This document shows positions 47,988 to 59,644 of a DNA stretch of 64,000 nt, in pieces (the first letter of the stretch is position 1; every line of letters begins with the position of its first letter). The notes beneath the pieces are model-generated. The model worked only from the letters and a program-made list of their open reading frames with translations. It had not been told where the DNA came from and searched no databases. A program made the position numbers and the translations under genes. Source of the DNA: Trichaptum fuscoviolaceum (lineage: Eukaryota; Basidiomycota; Agaricomycetes; Hymenochaetales; Trichaptaceae); contig CAJSYZ010000011.1 in the NCBI GenBank assembly GCA_910574455.1, forward strand, positions 3,642,941-3,706,940. Direction: 5' to 3'.

Positions 47988-49958
47988 GTCCGCGTCGGGG
48001 TCATCGGGTGCGGCATGGCCGGGCCCGTGCTCGCGCTCTTCCTCAAGGCGCGGGGGTATGACCCGGTGCTGTACGAGCGGTCCCCCTCCCCCTCCCTCTT
48101 CTCCTCTAGCTCCGGGTCGAGCGGCCGCGGGGGGCTGACTATCACGTTGAGTCCTCCCCCTTTTCTCCCTCTTCCTCTGCCTAGTTCAAAGAAACTGCTC
48201 ACGTGTCTCCACACATCTCACATCCTTCTTCAACGTCTAATCGTCCAAACCTGACTCGGAAGCCTGCAACCCAACGGCCTTCGCGTCCTGCGCCTGCTCC
48301 CGGCGGTGTACGCCGCGCTCCCGGGGGTGCGGCTCACGTCCATGCGCATCCTCTCGACCGTCCTCAATCACGACTCTGCCCCTTCCCCCGCCCCGGTGAC
48401 GCATACAGACTCGGAGCCCGGGCCCGCGCTCGAAGAGCGACACGGACACGGATACGTCCAGAAACAGCCCACCCCGCCGTCCCCCTCGCACACACGCACC
48501 GGCCGGCGCATGCAGGCGCCGACGGTGGCGGCAGGGCAGAGGGCGGTGCAGAGGGCGAGGGGGATGGGGACGGGAAAGGAGAAAAGAGGAACTGGGATGG
48601 CGCACGGCCAAGCGGGAGGCGCTCCAGCGGCACCTCGTCGCCTGTGCGGAACGCGCAGGGATCAAAGTGCATTGGGGCTGGGCACTCGATGGGCTGCGGG
48701 AGGTGCGCAAAGGAGATCAAGGACCACAACCACAAGGAGGAGGGGGAAAAGACGAAGGAGAATATGATGACCAAGAAGAGGAAGAAGAATACGAAGGAGA
48801 GGAAGAAGAAGTCGAGATGCACTTCACGAATGGGCACACCGCGCGCGCGAGCTTCGTCGTCGGATGCGACGGCCTGCACAGCAGCGTGCGCGCCGCGCTC
48901 TTCGGGGCGGAGGCGCCCAAGTTCACGGGGATCGTACAGGTCTGTCCTACCCATAACACTACACATCTGAAGCACCTTATGCTTACCAGAGTGCTTTTTC
49001 TTTTTCCATCACAATGCGTGTATTACTCAAATAATATTCATGCTGAGTCCAGACAGGTGGCTTCGCCCCCATCTCACAAACCGACCCCCGGCTACGAGGA
49101 TATGTGCGGGGGCGTGACGCTGGTACAGTGCTACGGCCTCAACGCGTTCTTCATCACCATCCCCGTCTCCGCGGACACGCGCGTCTGGGTGTAAGAGTAC
49201 TCGCCATGACGGGCAAATGTTTTCTGATAAAAAAGTATGTATGCAGGCTGAGCGCCCGGGAGGGCGAGACGCAGGAGTCGTGGCGCGCACAGGACGAGGC
49301 GACGAGGGCGGCGTTCCTCGCTGCGCAGACGGGCGCGGGCTGGGGGATGGGTATCGACGAGATCATCCAGCGGTCGGAGAATTTTGTCAAGGTGTGTTAG
49401 TATATGTTCGAGTTCAAGATATTGTTGATTTGCTTCCTTTCGAACAGTATGGGCTATACGACCGCCCGGAGCTGGAGACGTGGCACAAAGGGCGCGTCGT
49501 GCTTCTCGGCGACGCAGCGCACCCTACGACACCTGTACGTTTTTCACATGGGCTTCGCATACATCCCAGCGCTGACTGTAATACATCGAGCTCAGCATAT
49601 CGGACAAGGCGCAAACCAGGCGTTCGAAGACATCTACCACATCGTCCTCGCTCTCCAACAACACCACCCGCATCCGCCCGCCCAGGTACCACGCCCGCCC
49701 ACAACCGCGCAACTCCGCGCAGCATTGGCGTCGTCCGAGCAGACACGGCGGGCGCGCACCGCGCTGCTGGTTGCGCGCGCGCGGGTGAACGGCGACATGC
49801 GCGTGGTGGGCGACGTCGCAAAGGCGCAGAGGCGCGACGACGCGGTGCGGCGGCGGTGGCTCGACGAGGTGCAGCGTGGGCGGAGTGGGCGGACTATGCG
49901 CGAGGGCCGTATGTCGGGCAGAGGAGCGAGCTTCAGCTCTCGAATTAGAGTTCAATGA
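47988..49958 (+). CDS. FAD-dependent monooxygenase (salicylate hydroxylase-like), start and end uncertain
   Basis: The first exon, to 48145, has the FAD-binding Rossmann motif VGVIGCGMAGPVLALFLKA. Exon 2 starts at 48263 (TLQPNGLRVLRLLPA, in phase). A middle exon to 48939 carries GWRTAKREALQRHL and VVGCDGLHSSVRAALFG. Then follow 49057-49193, 49247-49391, 49448-49534 (VVLLGDAAHPTTP) and 49596 onward (HIGQGANQAFEDI), which together form the second FAD motif. This group hydroxylates aromatic or terpenoid substrates with NAD(P)H and oxygen. Oddities: no in-frame start before the Rossmann motif was found. Exon 2 runs into Gly/Ala/Arg-rich low-complexity sequence with an unresolved junction. A Glu/Asp/Tyr-rich insert (48750-48815) interrupts the FAD domain. 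The natural C-terminus (WAEWADYARGPYVGQRSE, stop at 49948) is one frame off the preceding ORF, suggesting a single-base shift near 49880. It may be a pseudogene. Confidence 0.7.
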
Positions 49959-49959
49959 C

Positions 49960-51046
49960 TTGCAGCCAGTGCTGCCGGCGGAAGAGTCCGAATAAACCTG
50001 GAAATTTAATTCAAGTTTAAGAGGTTTCCTACCAGCCTGAGTACTATATCAAAAAGAGCTCTCCGGGGTCTCTCTCGATCACCACTACTAGTACTCAAAT
50101 TTGACCTTTCCAGGCACGGAAATAAGATCAGTTCCAGCCGCTTGACAAGAAAAGGCTTCATTTGCTGACTAATGTTATTAGTGCGCCGGACCTCACAACT
50201 GCGGCGCTGCAATTTGTACCCGAGCGGCCGAGTTCGGCATTATTCTTTCTGTATCCTGTACCGCGGCCGGCACAGCCTCTGAGTAAATTGTAGTATTCAA
50301 CATGCTACATAACTCGAACTATTTATTAGACTGAACAGCACGAAATGGATGGCCAGCATGTAATTGTGAAGCTTACTGCGTAATAATTTGCGTCGGGTGG
50401 AAGAGTTGACAGATTTTTATGACAGGTTTGACAGCGATGGCGTGCGGCTCCGGAAATGCACACACTCACTGTCGAACACCGACGTTTTAGCGTTCAAGCT
50501 GGCCGGCGGCTCATCTGCTCACCGGAATCAATCATGACACAGTCGCCGGAATCAAGCCATTTGACTTCAGCAAGGCCAAGAACAGAACTCTCGCCGACAG
50601 CTTCAAGTACATATGTATGTCTCAACACCCATGTATACATGTATCAAGGAGCGTGTTTTATAACTCAACAGCGTGTCCAGTCTTACTGAAACCGCATGCC
50701 AGTGTCCTAACCTCGAAAGCTTGTCAGCTATAATAGCTTCCGGCCGGCGGCGTTCTCCCATGCATGGACACCATCTTTCAACATATTCGCCTGACAGACA
50801 TGCGTATAGGCTTGTTGACGTCCGACGTCAACGCGTGCCCGACTAGGTGTTCGCAGGCAGTCACTGCAGGGTGGTCAAGCTGACCCGGCAATCTGTTTGC
50901 CTCTACGCTGCCAACTTTTTTAGAGTTCTGCACCTGCTAGCGTCCGCGCGCCTGCTCGTAATGTACATATCTATTTGTATATGCCCAGCAATCGCCGGTC
51001 CAGTCGGTCTATACACTAGATGACGTGTGCTCGCTGTCCGACCACT
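49960..51046. other. Intergenic region, nothing recognised
   Basis: No coding or RNA gene supported. There are short open frames only. ACCACTACTAGTACTC at 50081-50096 is an isolated island word. The region ends at the TA that flanks the left end of the next element. Confidence 0.4.
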
Positions 51047-51119
51047 ACAGTGTTTCACCGTTCCTTTACTCATCACCGTTCCTTTACTCAACCTCCATTT
51101 CCTCCACTACCACTGAATC

Positions 51120-51610
51120 AATTGCAAGATAGGATTTCAGCACCTCAATGTACCTATCTGACCCGCGTTTTATCATAATCTGACACATCGACTTATATAA
51201 ATCCAACCCCTTATAATACATAAATCTGACAATTATAACAGCTATTGCCAACATTTTAAAAGTAATATCAGACAACTTGCGAAATAATATCTGACAATTT
51301 GAGAATCAATATCTGACAATTTGAGTTATCTAAATCCAACCCCAGCATTTACAAGAATCCAACCCTCCAATGTATGCATTTCTGACCCTTAATAGCATCC
51401 AATTCCAACCCTTCAAAGTATTTAAATTCAACCTCTCAAAGTATGCAAATTCGACCTCTCAAAAGTATGTAAATCCAACCCCCGGAGTATTGATTTCTGA
51501 CCCCTCATAGCACCATTATCTGACCACCGTAAAGTATATGTATGTGACCCTCGTGAGAATCTATTTTTGACCCCTCGGTGTATCCAAATCCAACCCTCCG
51601 TATACCCGAA
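51120..51610 (+). repeat. Left subterminal array of TCYRACCC motifs
   Basis: Roughly twenty copies of TCTGACCC, TCTGACAA, TCCAACCC or TTCGACCT, spaced about 18-30 bases apart by AT-rich sequence. Two interchangeable core types (TCTGAC and TCCAAC) alternate. Such arrays resemble transposase-binding subterminal repeats. Confidence 0.75.
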
Positions 51611-52319
51611 CCTCAGACCTCACTCACGACAGCAGCAGCGATGATCACGATTTCCCTCCGCTCGTTTCCAAAGATGCTCACACTTCGATATCGGAAAGTC
51701 TTGCTTATCTCAAACACGGTGTGCGCTTGAGCAGCGCCAACTGGGATGCAAGGTCGATGAGGTATGCCTCACATACATCATTCTCGAGACGCAGATAGTT
51801 GTCGGGTGCGCTATGTCAACTGGAGAACCGGAGCTCTCCAACAGCCCACCTGACTGCGACCCAACCGAAGATTAATCCCAGACCGACGGAATTATAAGTA
51901 TCTTTGCGGAAACCAACGCCATTGGAGATCTTTATTCGTCCGATGAGAAGCCACTCAAAGGACAACCCCATATGTCAGTGATATTACCAGCTACCAAGTC
52001 AAGTGCTAGTATCTGCCAAGGCTTGAGATGCCAGTGATTGGGTAACCTGACATGCTATGTGCCATTCTTCTCTCTTCTCTCTCTTTGCTCACGTCTCATT
52101 ACTTCCAAGGAACTTCGATCGACATGCTCGTCAGCTATAGCATCTCCCCAACCACTTTAACTTCCGCGTATACTTCGCCCATCGCTTTGCAGTGATTCGG
52201 ACTCTCTGCTTCGTCATTATTTGCACCATTTGACTTGAGTGGTGACTGCTCGACACCACCTTCCATTCGACCTCTGAACCTGAATAGAAAACACTCTTGT
52301 TCTCGCTGTCCGTGCCACC

Positions 52320-53130
52320 CGATCAGTGGAAGGACTAGTGTATGCCTCGGGTCCATTAGCTTGGACGGCAGGTCCCCTTCCGAAAACGTAAGCATATTCT
52401 TATACATCTGTTCTTGAATACCATTCTTATCCTCAAACGCAGTGTAGGAAGTTGCCACCCAGATATTCATCATTCTGGGTCCAATTGAGTTGGCATTGTC
52501 TACTCGGCATTGCCAGTATAGCAGAGGCTTTTTCATTGATTGTAGGCAGCACTTCTCTTCGAGCTTGATCACATACTGAACTTCAGAGTCAGTGTACGCC
52601 TCGGGTCCATTAGTTTGGACGGCAGTACTCCTTCCGAAAACGTGAGTTTTTTTAATCTTTTTCTTCATTGTAATGCAGTCTAACCCTCAGACGCAGTGTA
52701 GGAAGTTGCCACCCAGTTATCCGTAATTCTGGGTCCAATCGAATTTGCTTTGTCTACTCGACATTGCCAGTATAGCAGAGGCTTGTTAATACATCGTAGG
52801 CAGCTCTTTTCTTCGACCCTCGAACAAATACTGAACTTCAGAGTCAGTGTACGCCTCGGGTCCATTAGCTTGGACAGCAGTACCCCTTCCGAAAACGTGA
52901 GTTTCTTTTCTTCTTCTTTTCTTTCTTCTGGTCTTGAATATCATGCTCACCCTAAGACGCAGTGTAGGAAGTTGCCACCCAGATATCCACAATCCTGGGT
53001 CCAATCGTGAGTCCAATCTTCTAAGTGGCAAACCACTTCTGCAAACGTGAGCATTCCCTCTCTTATCTGCTTGCTATCTTTCTCACCCTTAGTGTAGGAA
53101 GTTTGCCATCTAGTCTCCCTTTGACCGTCA
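52320..53130 (+). repeat. Tandem repeat with splice-like junctions (exon-array)
   Basis: Near-identical units of about 200 bases (52443-52641 and 52697-52896) start TGTAGGAAGTTGCCACCC, contain GCCTCGGGTCCATTAG, and end CCTTCCGAAAAC. A partial first unit ends at 52387, a shortened one spans 52963-53046, and another starts at 53093. Every unit end is followed by GTAAGC, GTGAGT or GTGAGC, and every unit start is preceded by a polypyrimidine-containing tract and CGCAG or TTAG, so each spacer (45-65 bases) looks like a standard intron. No long ORF runs through the units in any frame. Confidence 0.7.
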
Positions 53131-54179
53131 AAATCCATCCTGGTGCAAGTACCGACACACCCGAGTTTGCGTCCATTGAGCAACCTCGTTAATCATCCGC
53201 TACGCTTCTGCCACGACAGTTCCTCGGCTTTCAGACATTCGCCTGTCAGTGACCTACGATACATGCGATCTGTTGGGCCAGTGCCAAGCACCCCCTTGTT
53301 TGCCAGTTTCCTTCCACAAGGATCTTGGCGAGCGTCGTGTCAAGTCCCGTGTTGCACGAAATTTGCTACTTGCTGCTCCTATTTGAGATCGTACGTGCAC
53401 CTTTTTCTTGTTTCACATCGACATCCTAACTTCTTGTAACAGTGATCAAAAGCGATCAGCAGCCACATATCCCAAGAAAGCAAAGCATTAAAGAAGTCAT
53501 CAAGAGTAGAGCCACCCCGTCCTGAGGTCTCAAGAGTCTCAAGTCTAGCAACGGAATCTAAGCGGCGACCAGTCAATCGACCCACTCATCAGCTGCAGAT
53601 CTAGGCCAGATCTAATGCTGCAAGGTTTCACTAGACAGACTGCACCTAGGCCAGGCTCAGTCTCGTCGGTGTCAAGGTTGTCCACTACGCGCACACGTTC
53701 TCGCGCTCACGATCCCAGCTCTCCGCGCAAAGACTCCTCCCAAGACTGCAATGACGACCACCACTCCTGGACATTCTGCTCCTGCCACTCTGGCCTCGCT
53801 CTATAGGACTGTGACCTACCATACACACGAAGAGTGGCTGGTTATCACTGCTTCGACCTCTTAGAATATATACTCTATTTGTTGTAACAAAATCTTCGCT
53901 GCTGCGCTTAGCATTGCACCACGCCTGCCACTCGGAATTCCTGGTGGCCTACGAGACCGTTCAATATCAAGAAATTTTCTCTGTCTCTTCTGCTAAGCAA
54001 AGGAATCAAATACATTGTATGACAGTACTACCCACCTCTGTAGTGGGAATAGCGTTGAAATTAATGCATGTTTGTGTTGGGGGCAATTAGCTCTGACGGC
54101 GCTATACAAAGCTTTACACGATGTTGTGAGAAAGATGTTGGAATTAAGTTCTTTTTGGGCTGGATTTACATACTGAAGT

Positions 54180-54610
54180 ATGTCCAAATTCGATTTTAAA
54201 AAGGGTCGGAAATACATATTAAAGAGGGTCAAATTTACATTCTAGATGGGTTGCATTTGAATACTACAGGAGGTCAGATATGGATACTACAGATGTGTTG
54301 GATATATATACTTTATGGGCGGATAGGTTGGAAATTACTTCTAATAAGGGTTGGAATTGTGTTATTTGAGGGGTCAGATAATGATAAACCTGCAGTGTTG
54401 GAAATACATTCTTTACAGGGGTTGGATTTAGATACTTTATTCTGTCAGAATTAGATACTCCAATTGTTGGATATTGATACTCCGATTGTCAGATATTCTA
54501 TCTAACAGAGGTTGGATTTTACTTCTTATATGGGTCAGTTATACATTTCAAGTGTCCAGGTGTCAGATAATGGGTGTCAGATGTCAGATAGGTACATTGA
54601 GGTGCTGAAA
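54180..54610 (-). repeat. Right subterminal array, inverted copy of the left array
   Basis: GGGTCGGA, GGGTCAAA, GGTCAGATA, GGTTGGAA and TGTTGGATAT motifs at similar spacing, in the opposite orientation to 51120-51610. The block ends GTCAGATAGGTACATTG, AGGTGCTGAAATCCTA, which is the inverted counterpart of about 51130-51165. Confidence 0.75.
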
Positions 54611-54619
54611 TCCTATTTT

Positions 54620-56231
54620 GGGAATCAATTACCTTCAAACTTCATATATATGTTGAAATGTATATGATATATATGAATATAAAATTTGGAGAGGAGAAAA
54701 TGTAAATTGTACTATTTATGCGCAGAAAGATGTCAAAATTGGCCTATTTTAGTATGCACACAAATGTGTCTGAATTTTACGGCTTCACTGAGCACATTTT
54801 TTGCAGAAAAAAAACATCATTATAGTGAATCATACTATTATCTATTGATATCAGGTCGCAATTTGGGGCTCTGTCTCAATGTGGGTGAAGAAAAGTGCAT
54901 ATTGCACAAAATGAATGCAAAGGACACTCGTATGCGGTTTCCTATTCTGGCAGACTCAGTCACACCTGTGTTTTATCAGCCTCTTCCAAGGCAAGAACTT
55001 CATTCTTTTGGCAAAATAACTTGGCAGGATCCATTGAAACATACTTCCCAATCATCAAGCCATTTTTCCGGAGAGATAAAGGCTGAAATTTGAGGGATGT
55101 AGGACCTTGAGACCTTCTATACCGTGACGTCACACTGTGTAAAGGAACGGTGATCCGTCACAAAGTCCTCATTTCAATCTTTGGCCTCGCATTATTCTTA
55201 CAACACATTATATAGCACCATTTTTATACCATTAGATAGTCCTATGCATGTAGATTAAGAGCATATAAAAAATTTGGTAGAAAATGCATTGGTGTGGAAG
55301 AAATCTTAGAGGGAAAGATAGGTGGGTAAAGGAACGGTGAAACACTGTATGTATTTTCGTCCGCCCTCAATTGCAGTCGCCGAACCTCCTGAATATCATC
55401 CCATGGCTGCTATATTGCCAGAGTATATGTACATACGCGTAGAGGACTACAAGTCTCCCGACTTACAATTACAGGTGAAATCTATTCTGTGAGTTTGCTT
55501 CAGATTCCTCGAATGTATTGTCCGGGATTGACCTCGCAGATGCGCATTTGCACTGCGCACAACCGCCTACTATTCTTCGCCCGGGCAGCCCAGGCATCGA
55601 CTTTCTACTAAAGGTTCACGCGTAGATACAGACCGTGACATCTTGGCTGCATAGTGCATATACATCGTTCATCCAGCATCAACTGAACAATGACATGCAG
55701 TGATTGGCAGCTGATGCGAAACAATGCGCAATAACGCGTATTACCAGTACGCGGTGGATCCTGTACGTAGATACAGGTTCCAATGCTTATACGTGCTGCC
55801 GATCCAGCACCATAGAGAGACCAAGCCCGGGCTCAGATCATACCCCGAGGTCTGAGATCACTAAATCACCGATCCCCGACAGCTCCGAGTCGCAAGTCCA
55901 ATTCAGGCCATGCATTGCTATCAATGTCGATACCAGAGTGGCCCATATACGGCCTGGATATTGAGACGAACAGATACATGTGTCAGTGGTGGCCGGGTCT
56001 GTTCGCCATCGCCATCACCATCACCATCGTCCCCAGCCTTCGGATTGAGTGTATCAGATAAGTCATTGATACAGTAGCTTTAATTTATCAGTACCCAACC
56101 GACGTACATCCATTGCCCCGCTTAAGCTAGTCAATCATGCATCTGTCTGATCAGATCCGTTGCTAGCATGCAAGCACAAATACGTACGCTCGGAAGTCGG
56201 CAGGATTCGGGGACCGCAGTCGCCATCAAAC
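54620..56231. other. Right part of the 4.3-kb element and intergenic DNA
   Basis: 54686-55093 holds an open frame (135 codons, +) of AT-rich sequence with no recognised domain. The element ends at 55347. From there to the NIF3-like gene no gene is supported. A CATCGCCATCACCATCACC simple repeat lies near 56003-56025. Confidence 0.35.
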
Positions 56232-56803
56232 TCAGAAGTCTTCAATCCGGTAGACTTCATACGCAACTTCCTCGTACGGGTGTATCTGAAATACAGTATG
56301 TATGTGGGTTGTGAGCACGGAAATGCCGAATGGGAAGTACGGCTGGCTCATATTGTACTTTAATGAACTGGACGTACCTTCTTCAACTCCTCCACAGCGC
56401 CCCGGATCTCCTTCTCCCCGCCCTCATCCACGACCAGCACCTCGACGCGGTCCTCCTCTACGCTCTCCAGCTTCCCCACCTCGCCGATCGCGGGGTTCGC
56501 GGCGCCCGTGGGCTTGAACTGGCCTAGCAGGTCAAGGTCCAAGATTCATATGCGTAACACGCACCCGGGCCATTCGTATGTTATTGTATGTTATCGCAGC
56601 CGCATTCAACACACATGTTCAGCAACAGTAAAGTTCTTCTCTGGCACCGTAGCGTAGAACGTACCGACACCCTTGCTCATGAACGCGCACTGCTCGTACT
56701 CCCCGATCCGCCCGACGTTCTTTGGGTACTTGCTAAAGAGATGCCTCAATATTACCGGGGTGCTTGCGATGGGGCTGAAGAAGACGAGCTTGAATCTCGA
56801 CAT
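56232..56803 (-). CDS. NIF3/YqfO-like small protein, 112 residues, intact
   Basis: Three exons, 56665-56803, 56378-56523 and 56232-56285, sum to 339 bases (112 codons plus stop). Introns are GTACGT..TAG and GTACGT..CAG. The protein reads MSRFKLVFFSPIASTPVIL, then IGEYEQCAFMSKGVGQF, KPTGAANPAIGEVGKLE, VEEDRVEVLVVDEGG and ends IHPYEEVAYEVYR. This is the stand-alone CutA-like insert domain of NIF3/YqfO proteins (GQFxP...HPYEEVAYE), a short, widely conserved family in fungi and bacteria. It lacks the dinuclear metal site of full NIF3. The domain usually forms trimers; the cellular role is unclear. Clean splice sites and full length argue it is functional. Confidence 0.85.
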
Positions 56804-57179
56804 CTCTCAGGCTGACCACTGCTCGCTGATCACTATTTCAGGTAGCTCACTAGGATAAACCAGGTGTGGCCTACAGGCAGTGAGTGCTCGTGGTCGAAAG
56901 AACAACACCCGGTACTATGCAAGACTGCTGATATTTACTGTTCCCACGCTTCTCCATCGCCAATGGCCCAAAACATTTGTGGACAGCAAACTGATCCATC
57001 TCTTCTTCTCTCTTGCGGTAAATTCCAAAATCTACAACATACGCCCGAGAATACAGCGTTCTCAGATTGTACCAAGGAGGCAGCTGCACGCTCGTACAAA
57101 ATTTCGAGCTCTTAGTACTGACAGACAAGCTGCTACTGACTCGGATACCAGTGATATAACTGCGGGAGCTAAAATATAA

Positions 57180-58080
57180 TAAACTCAGCGCTATGCAATA
57201 GCGATGGCTGATGTATTTAGTTACCTAAAATATAATAAACTAAATACATTGTAATCAGCATAAGAAAATAAGAGTGAAACTAAGTTGAACATACCTCAGC
57301 GCTATGCAATAGCGATGAGGTAGCATACAGACGAAGGAAAACTTTTAGAGTCCGTATGTAATTGCAAATTAACGAAAAAGGAAATATATTATATAATCCG
57401 GGTTGAACCGGTATTGTACTCTAACAATAACATTATTTGCGAACGCTGTGGGTGCACAGCAGAGCCCGCTACCAATGCTGGGTAGCTCTATTACATTTTA
57501 GAATGTATAAATTTCTTATATATACATATGTGACAATGATTATAAGTTATAAGAGTCTTTTTTATGCAAATGAAAGGAGGCCGTCCGCGTCCTCGTCCGG
57601 CGCGCTCGCTTTGCTCGCGCCCCCGTTCTCGGACACCGAGTCGCACAGAGACCATACATTGTGAATGATATAAGTAACTTGTAAGTACCAATTTAGTGAT
57701 TATAATTTATACAAGATATTTTATGTGAAAAGGAAGCTGTGCGGCATCCTTGTCCGCCGCGCTCGCTTCGCTCGCGCAACCCGGACACGGAGACTGTGCT
57801 ATTTGAGCTCAATTGGACTTAAGTAAACTTAATTAACTTAATACATCCATTGTAAGCAATTTAAGTAACTTGTAAGTGAACACAAGTTCGGCACCTTGTA
57901 TTTAACCAAAAGGCCGGCCTAGACTAAAGGCACATGATATTCACGTGATAAATAAGGTTTTGCTTGTAAAAAGTGACAATCAGTACGCCTTTAGAACCCG
58001 CTAGGGGTAGCGGGAACAAGCAGGTAGTGGCTGTGAGTTCCTCACAGCAGAGCCCGCTACCCGGAGTTGGGTATGAAGTG
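57180..58080. repeat. Cluster of short-element remnants
   Basis: The hairpin CGCTATGCAATAGCG occurs at 57190 and 57300, in each case next to TAAAATATAATAAAC or ATACCTCAG sequence. GCAGAGCCCGCTACC occurs at 57458 and 58048. Two related blocks end in GCGCGCTCGCTTTGCTCGCG (57600-57640) and CGCGCTCGCTTCGCTCGCG (57755-57777), each preceded by a TTATAAGTTATA-like AT stretch and AAAGGAGGCCGT or AAAGGAAGCTGT. These look like fragments of related short elements. No coding capacity. Confidence 0.5.
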
Positions 58081-58169
58081 TTATGGAAAGAAAAAAATCA
58101 TTTTACATACAGAAGTCTATTACTATCTGTACATTCAAATCCTTTGCGGACTTCGACTGCGAGAAGGTG

Positions 58170-59210
58170 TCATGTAAAATAGATGTCGCCCCCAGCAACC
58201 AAAACAATGCCACGACTGTCACCAGTGCACCGGTCACGGGCAAGCCTGATCACATCACCGCAGATGGCCTCGAAATTGGAAGGTAGATTCAAGTGGTCGC
58301 AGTAGAGCGGGACAACGGGTCCTCGGCGCCTGTACTGCCTTACCCGCCTGAGCAGCCACAGGTCCACCTTCCTGTCCACGCCCTCGCTCACCCAGACATA
58401 CCCAATCCAGTCCGGTGCACAATACGGCCACGCGCCTATCGCCGTCCTACCCAACGACTGCGCCCTCCCTGAGTGCGGTTTCCCGAGCCGCACATACAAC
58501 GGCTACGAGGCGCGGTGTAAAGAGCGAAGCCAGCAGCAGGGGGAGGAGCATCCACCCCAGCGCCGTCCAGGACAGCCATGCATTTCCACCCCATTCTCCC
58601 AGTCAGCAAGAACAGCCTCCAACAACCCACTCATCAACGGCACCCCGGTCGTTGTCTTGGAGGCGGGAAGGGCGGCCGTCTTCGAGTCTTGCTCGTGGTG
58701 AGCAGGAAGAGCCGCCGTCAACACAGTGGGAAAGCCCGCAATAAGGATTTCACGGATTCAAGTGTCCACAGCAGCCTCGTCCGCTGCCGTCATGCTAGTA
58801 GTGGTAGCCGTCGAAAGCGAGAAGGTAGTCCAGCCACCGAATCTCGCCACTGCTCTCGACATCGGTGTGTTCGCACTTTCCTAGGGACCCGTACTGGGAA
58901 CTTCAGCCTCCGGGCACGTCGCGCCTGTACGCCGTCATGGTGGGCAGCAATGCCGCCCTCTGCACCGCGGCAAGCGTTCCCGAAAGACGGCCGTCGGTCC
59001 CAGGGCAGCTTACCCAAATGGTGGCCACTCCGTACTTCCAAGCCACGTCTGCATGCCCGGTTTCGCAGAAATGCAGAGCTGAACCTCCTGGGGAAAGCGC
59101 TCTCTGTGGCGGGGAAACATGCTTGTAAGATCATATAAAATAGGTCTTCGGACGATTGCTGGGATGGAGAGATCGGCGGCAACCTCGTATACCCAGGCCC
59201 CGTTTGCATG
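58170..59210 (-). pseudogene. Possible decayed protein-coding remnant, family not recognised
   Basis: The minus strand contains separate coding-like pieces in different frames: CETGHADVAWKYGVATIWV with GTLAAVQRAALLPTMTAYRR (about 59090-58920), TTGVPLMSGLLEAVLADWEN (about 58655-58600), and PYCAPDWIGYVWVSEGVDR with VDLWLLRRVRQYRRRGPVVP (about 58420-58310). Stops and frame changes separate them without clear splice signals. It could be a spliced gene I cannot resolve, or a pseudogene. Confidence 0.3.
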
Positions 59211-59644
59211 CCCGGCTATGCAGTGAAGCGTTGGTTACCTTGTGCCAGTGCGACTAGATATAAGTGGCTGATCATTTGTGAATTTCATGTTTACGTACCC
59301 TGTATACCATTCTAACTTTGGCTTTGAGAAAGCGCCTGCAATTGGCCGTTTCATTGCGATAGCGAAGACATGTCTCGCTGCTGAAGACAACAGAGAAGAC
59401 GAACGTGAAGCGTTGGCGACGACGGCGAGGACTGCGAGCGACGCGTCAGTGTCTCGGGTTGTTCCGAGACATTACTTTACATAAGATATACATCTTTGTC
59501 ATTGTCATGTGAGTGAAATAGACTTATATATCGAAATCTGCCCATATATATCCAAGGACCCCCCAAATAAAGCAATTTCACGTGACCAAATGAGTTTTGG
59601 CGGTAAAAACAGACGGTTGCATACCCTAAGAATACCCAGCTACC

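Larger units (their letters stand above)
51048..55347. mobile_element. 4,300-bp element with TA duplication, short TIRs and subterminal repeat arrays
   Basis: Left end CAGTGTTTCACCGTTCC (51048) and right end in reverse complement (to 55347) match over about 22 bases, each flanked by TA. A second, inner CACCGTTCCTTTAC copy lies just inside both ends (51077 and about 55137). Next come mirrored arrays of a short, variable motif: TCTGACCC/TCCAACCC on the left (51140-51610), and GGGTCAGA/GGGTTGGA on the right (54180-54600). CAATGTACCTATCTGAC (about 51147) is repeated inverted at about 54583. The centre holds exon-like tandem repeats and no recognisable transposase. CAGT-type ends with TA duplication fit Tc1/mariner-like elements, but the long arrays are unusual for them; the class is an inference. 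Confidence 0.75.

Noticed and set aside
51046..51100. Possible CRISPR-like or direct repeat of CACCGTTCCTTTACTC
   Set aside because: Only two adjacent copies without spacers, and both recur inverted at the other end of the element, so they are terminal repeats.
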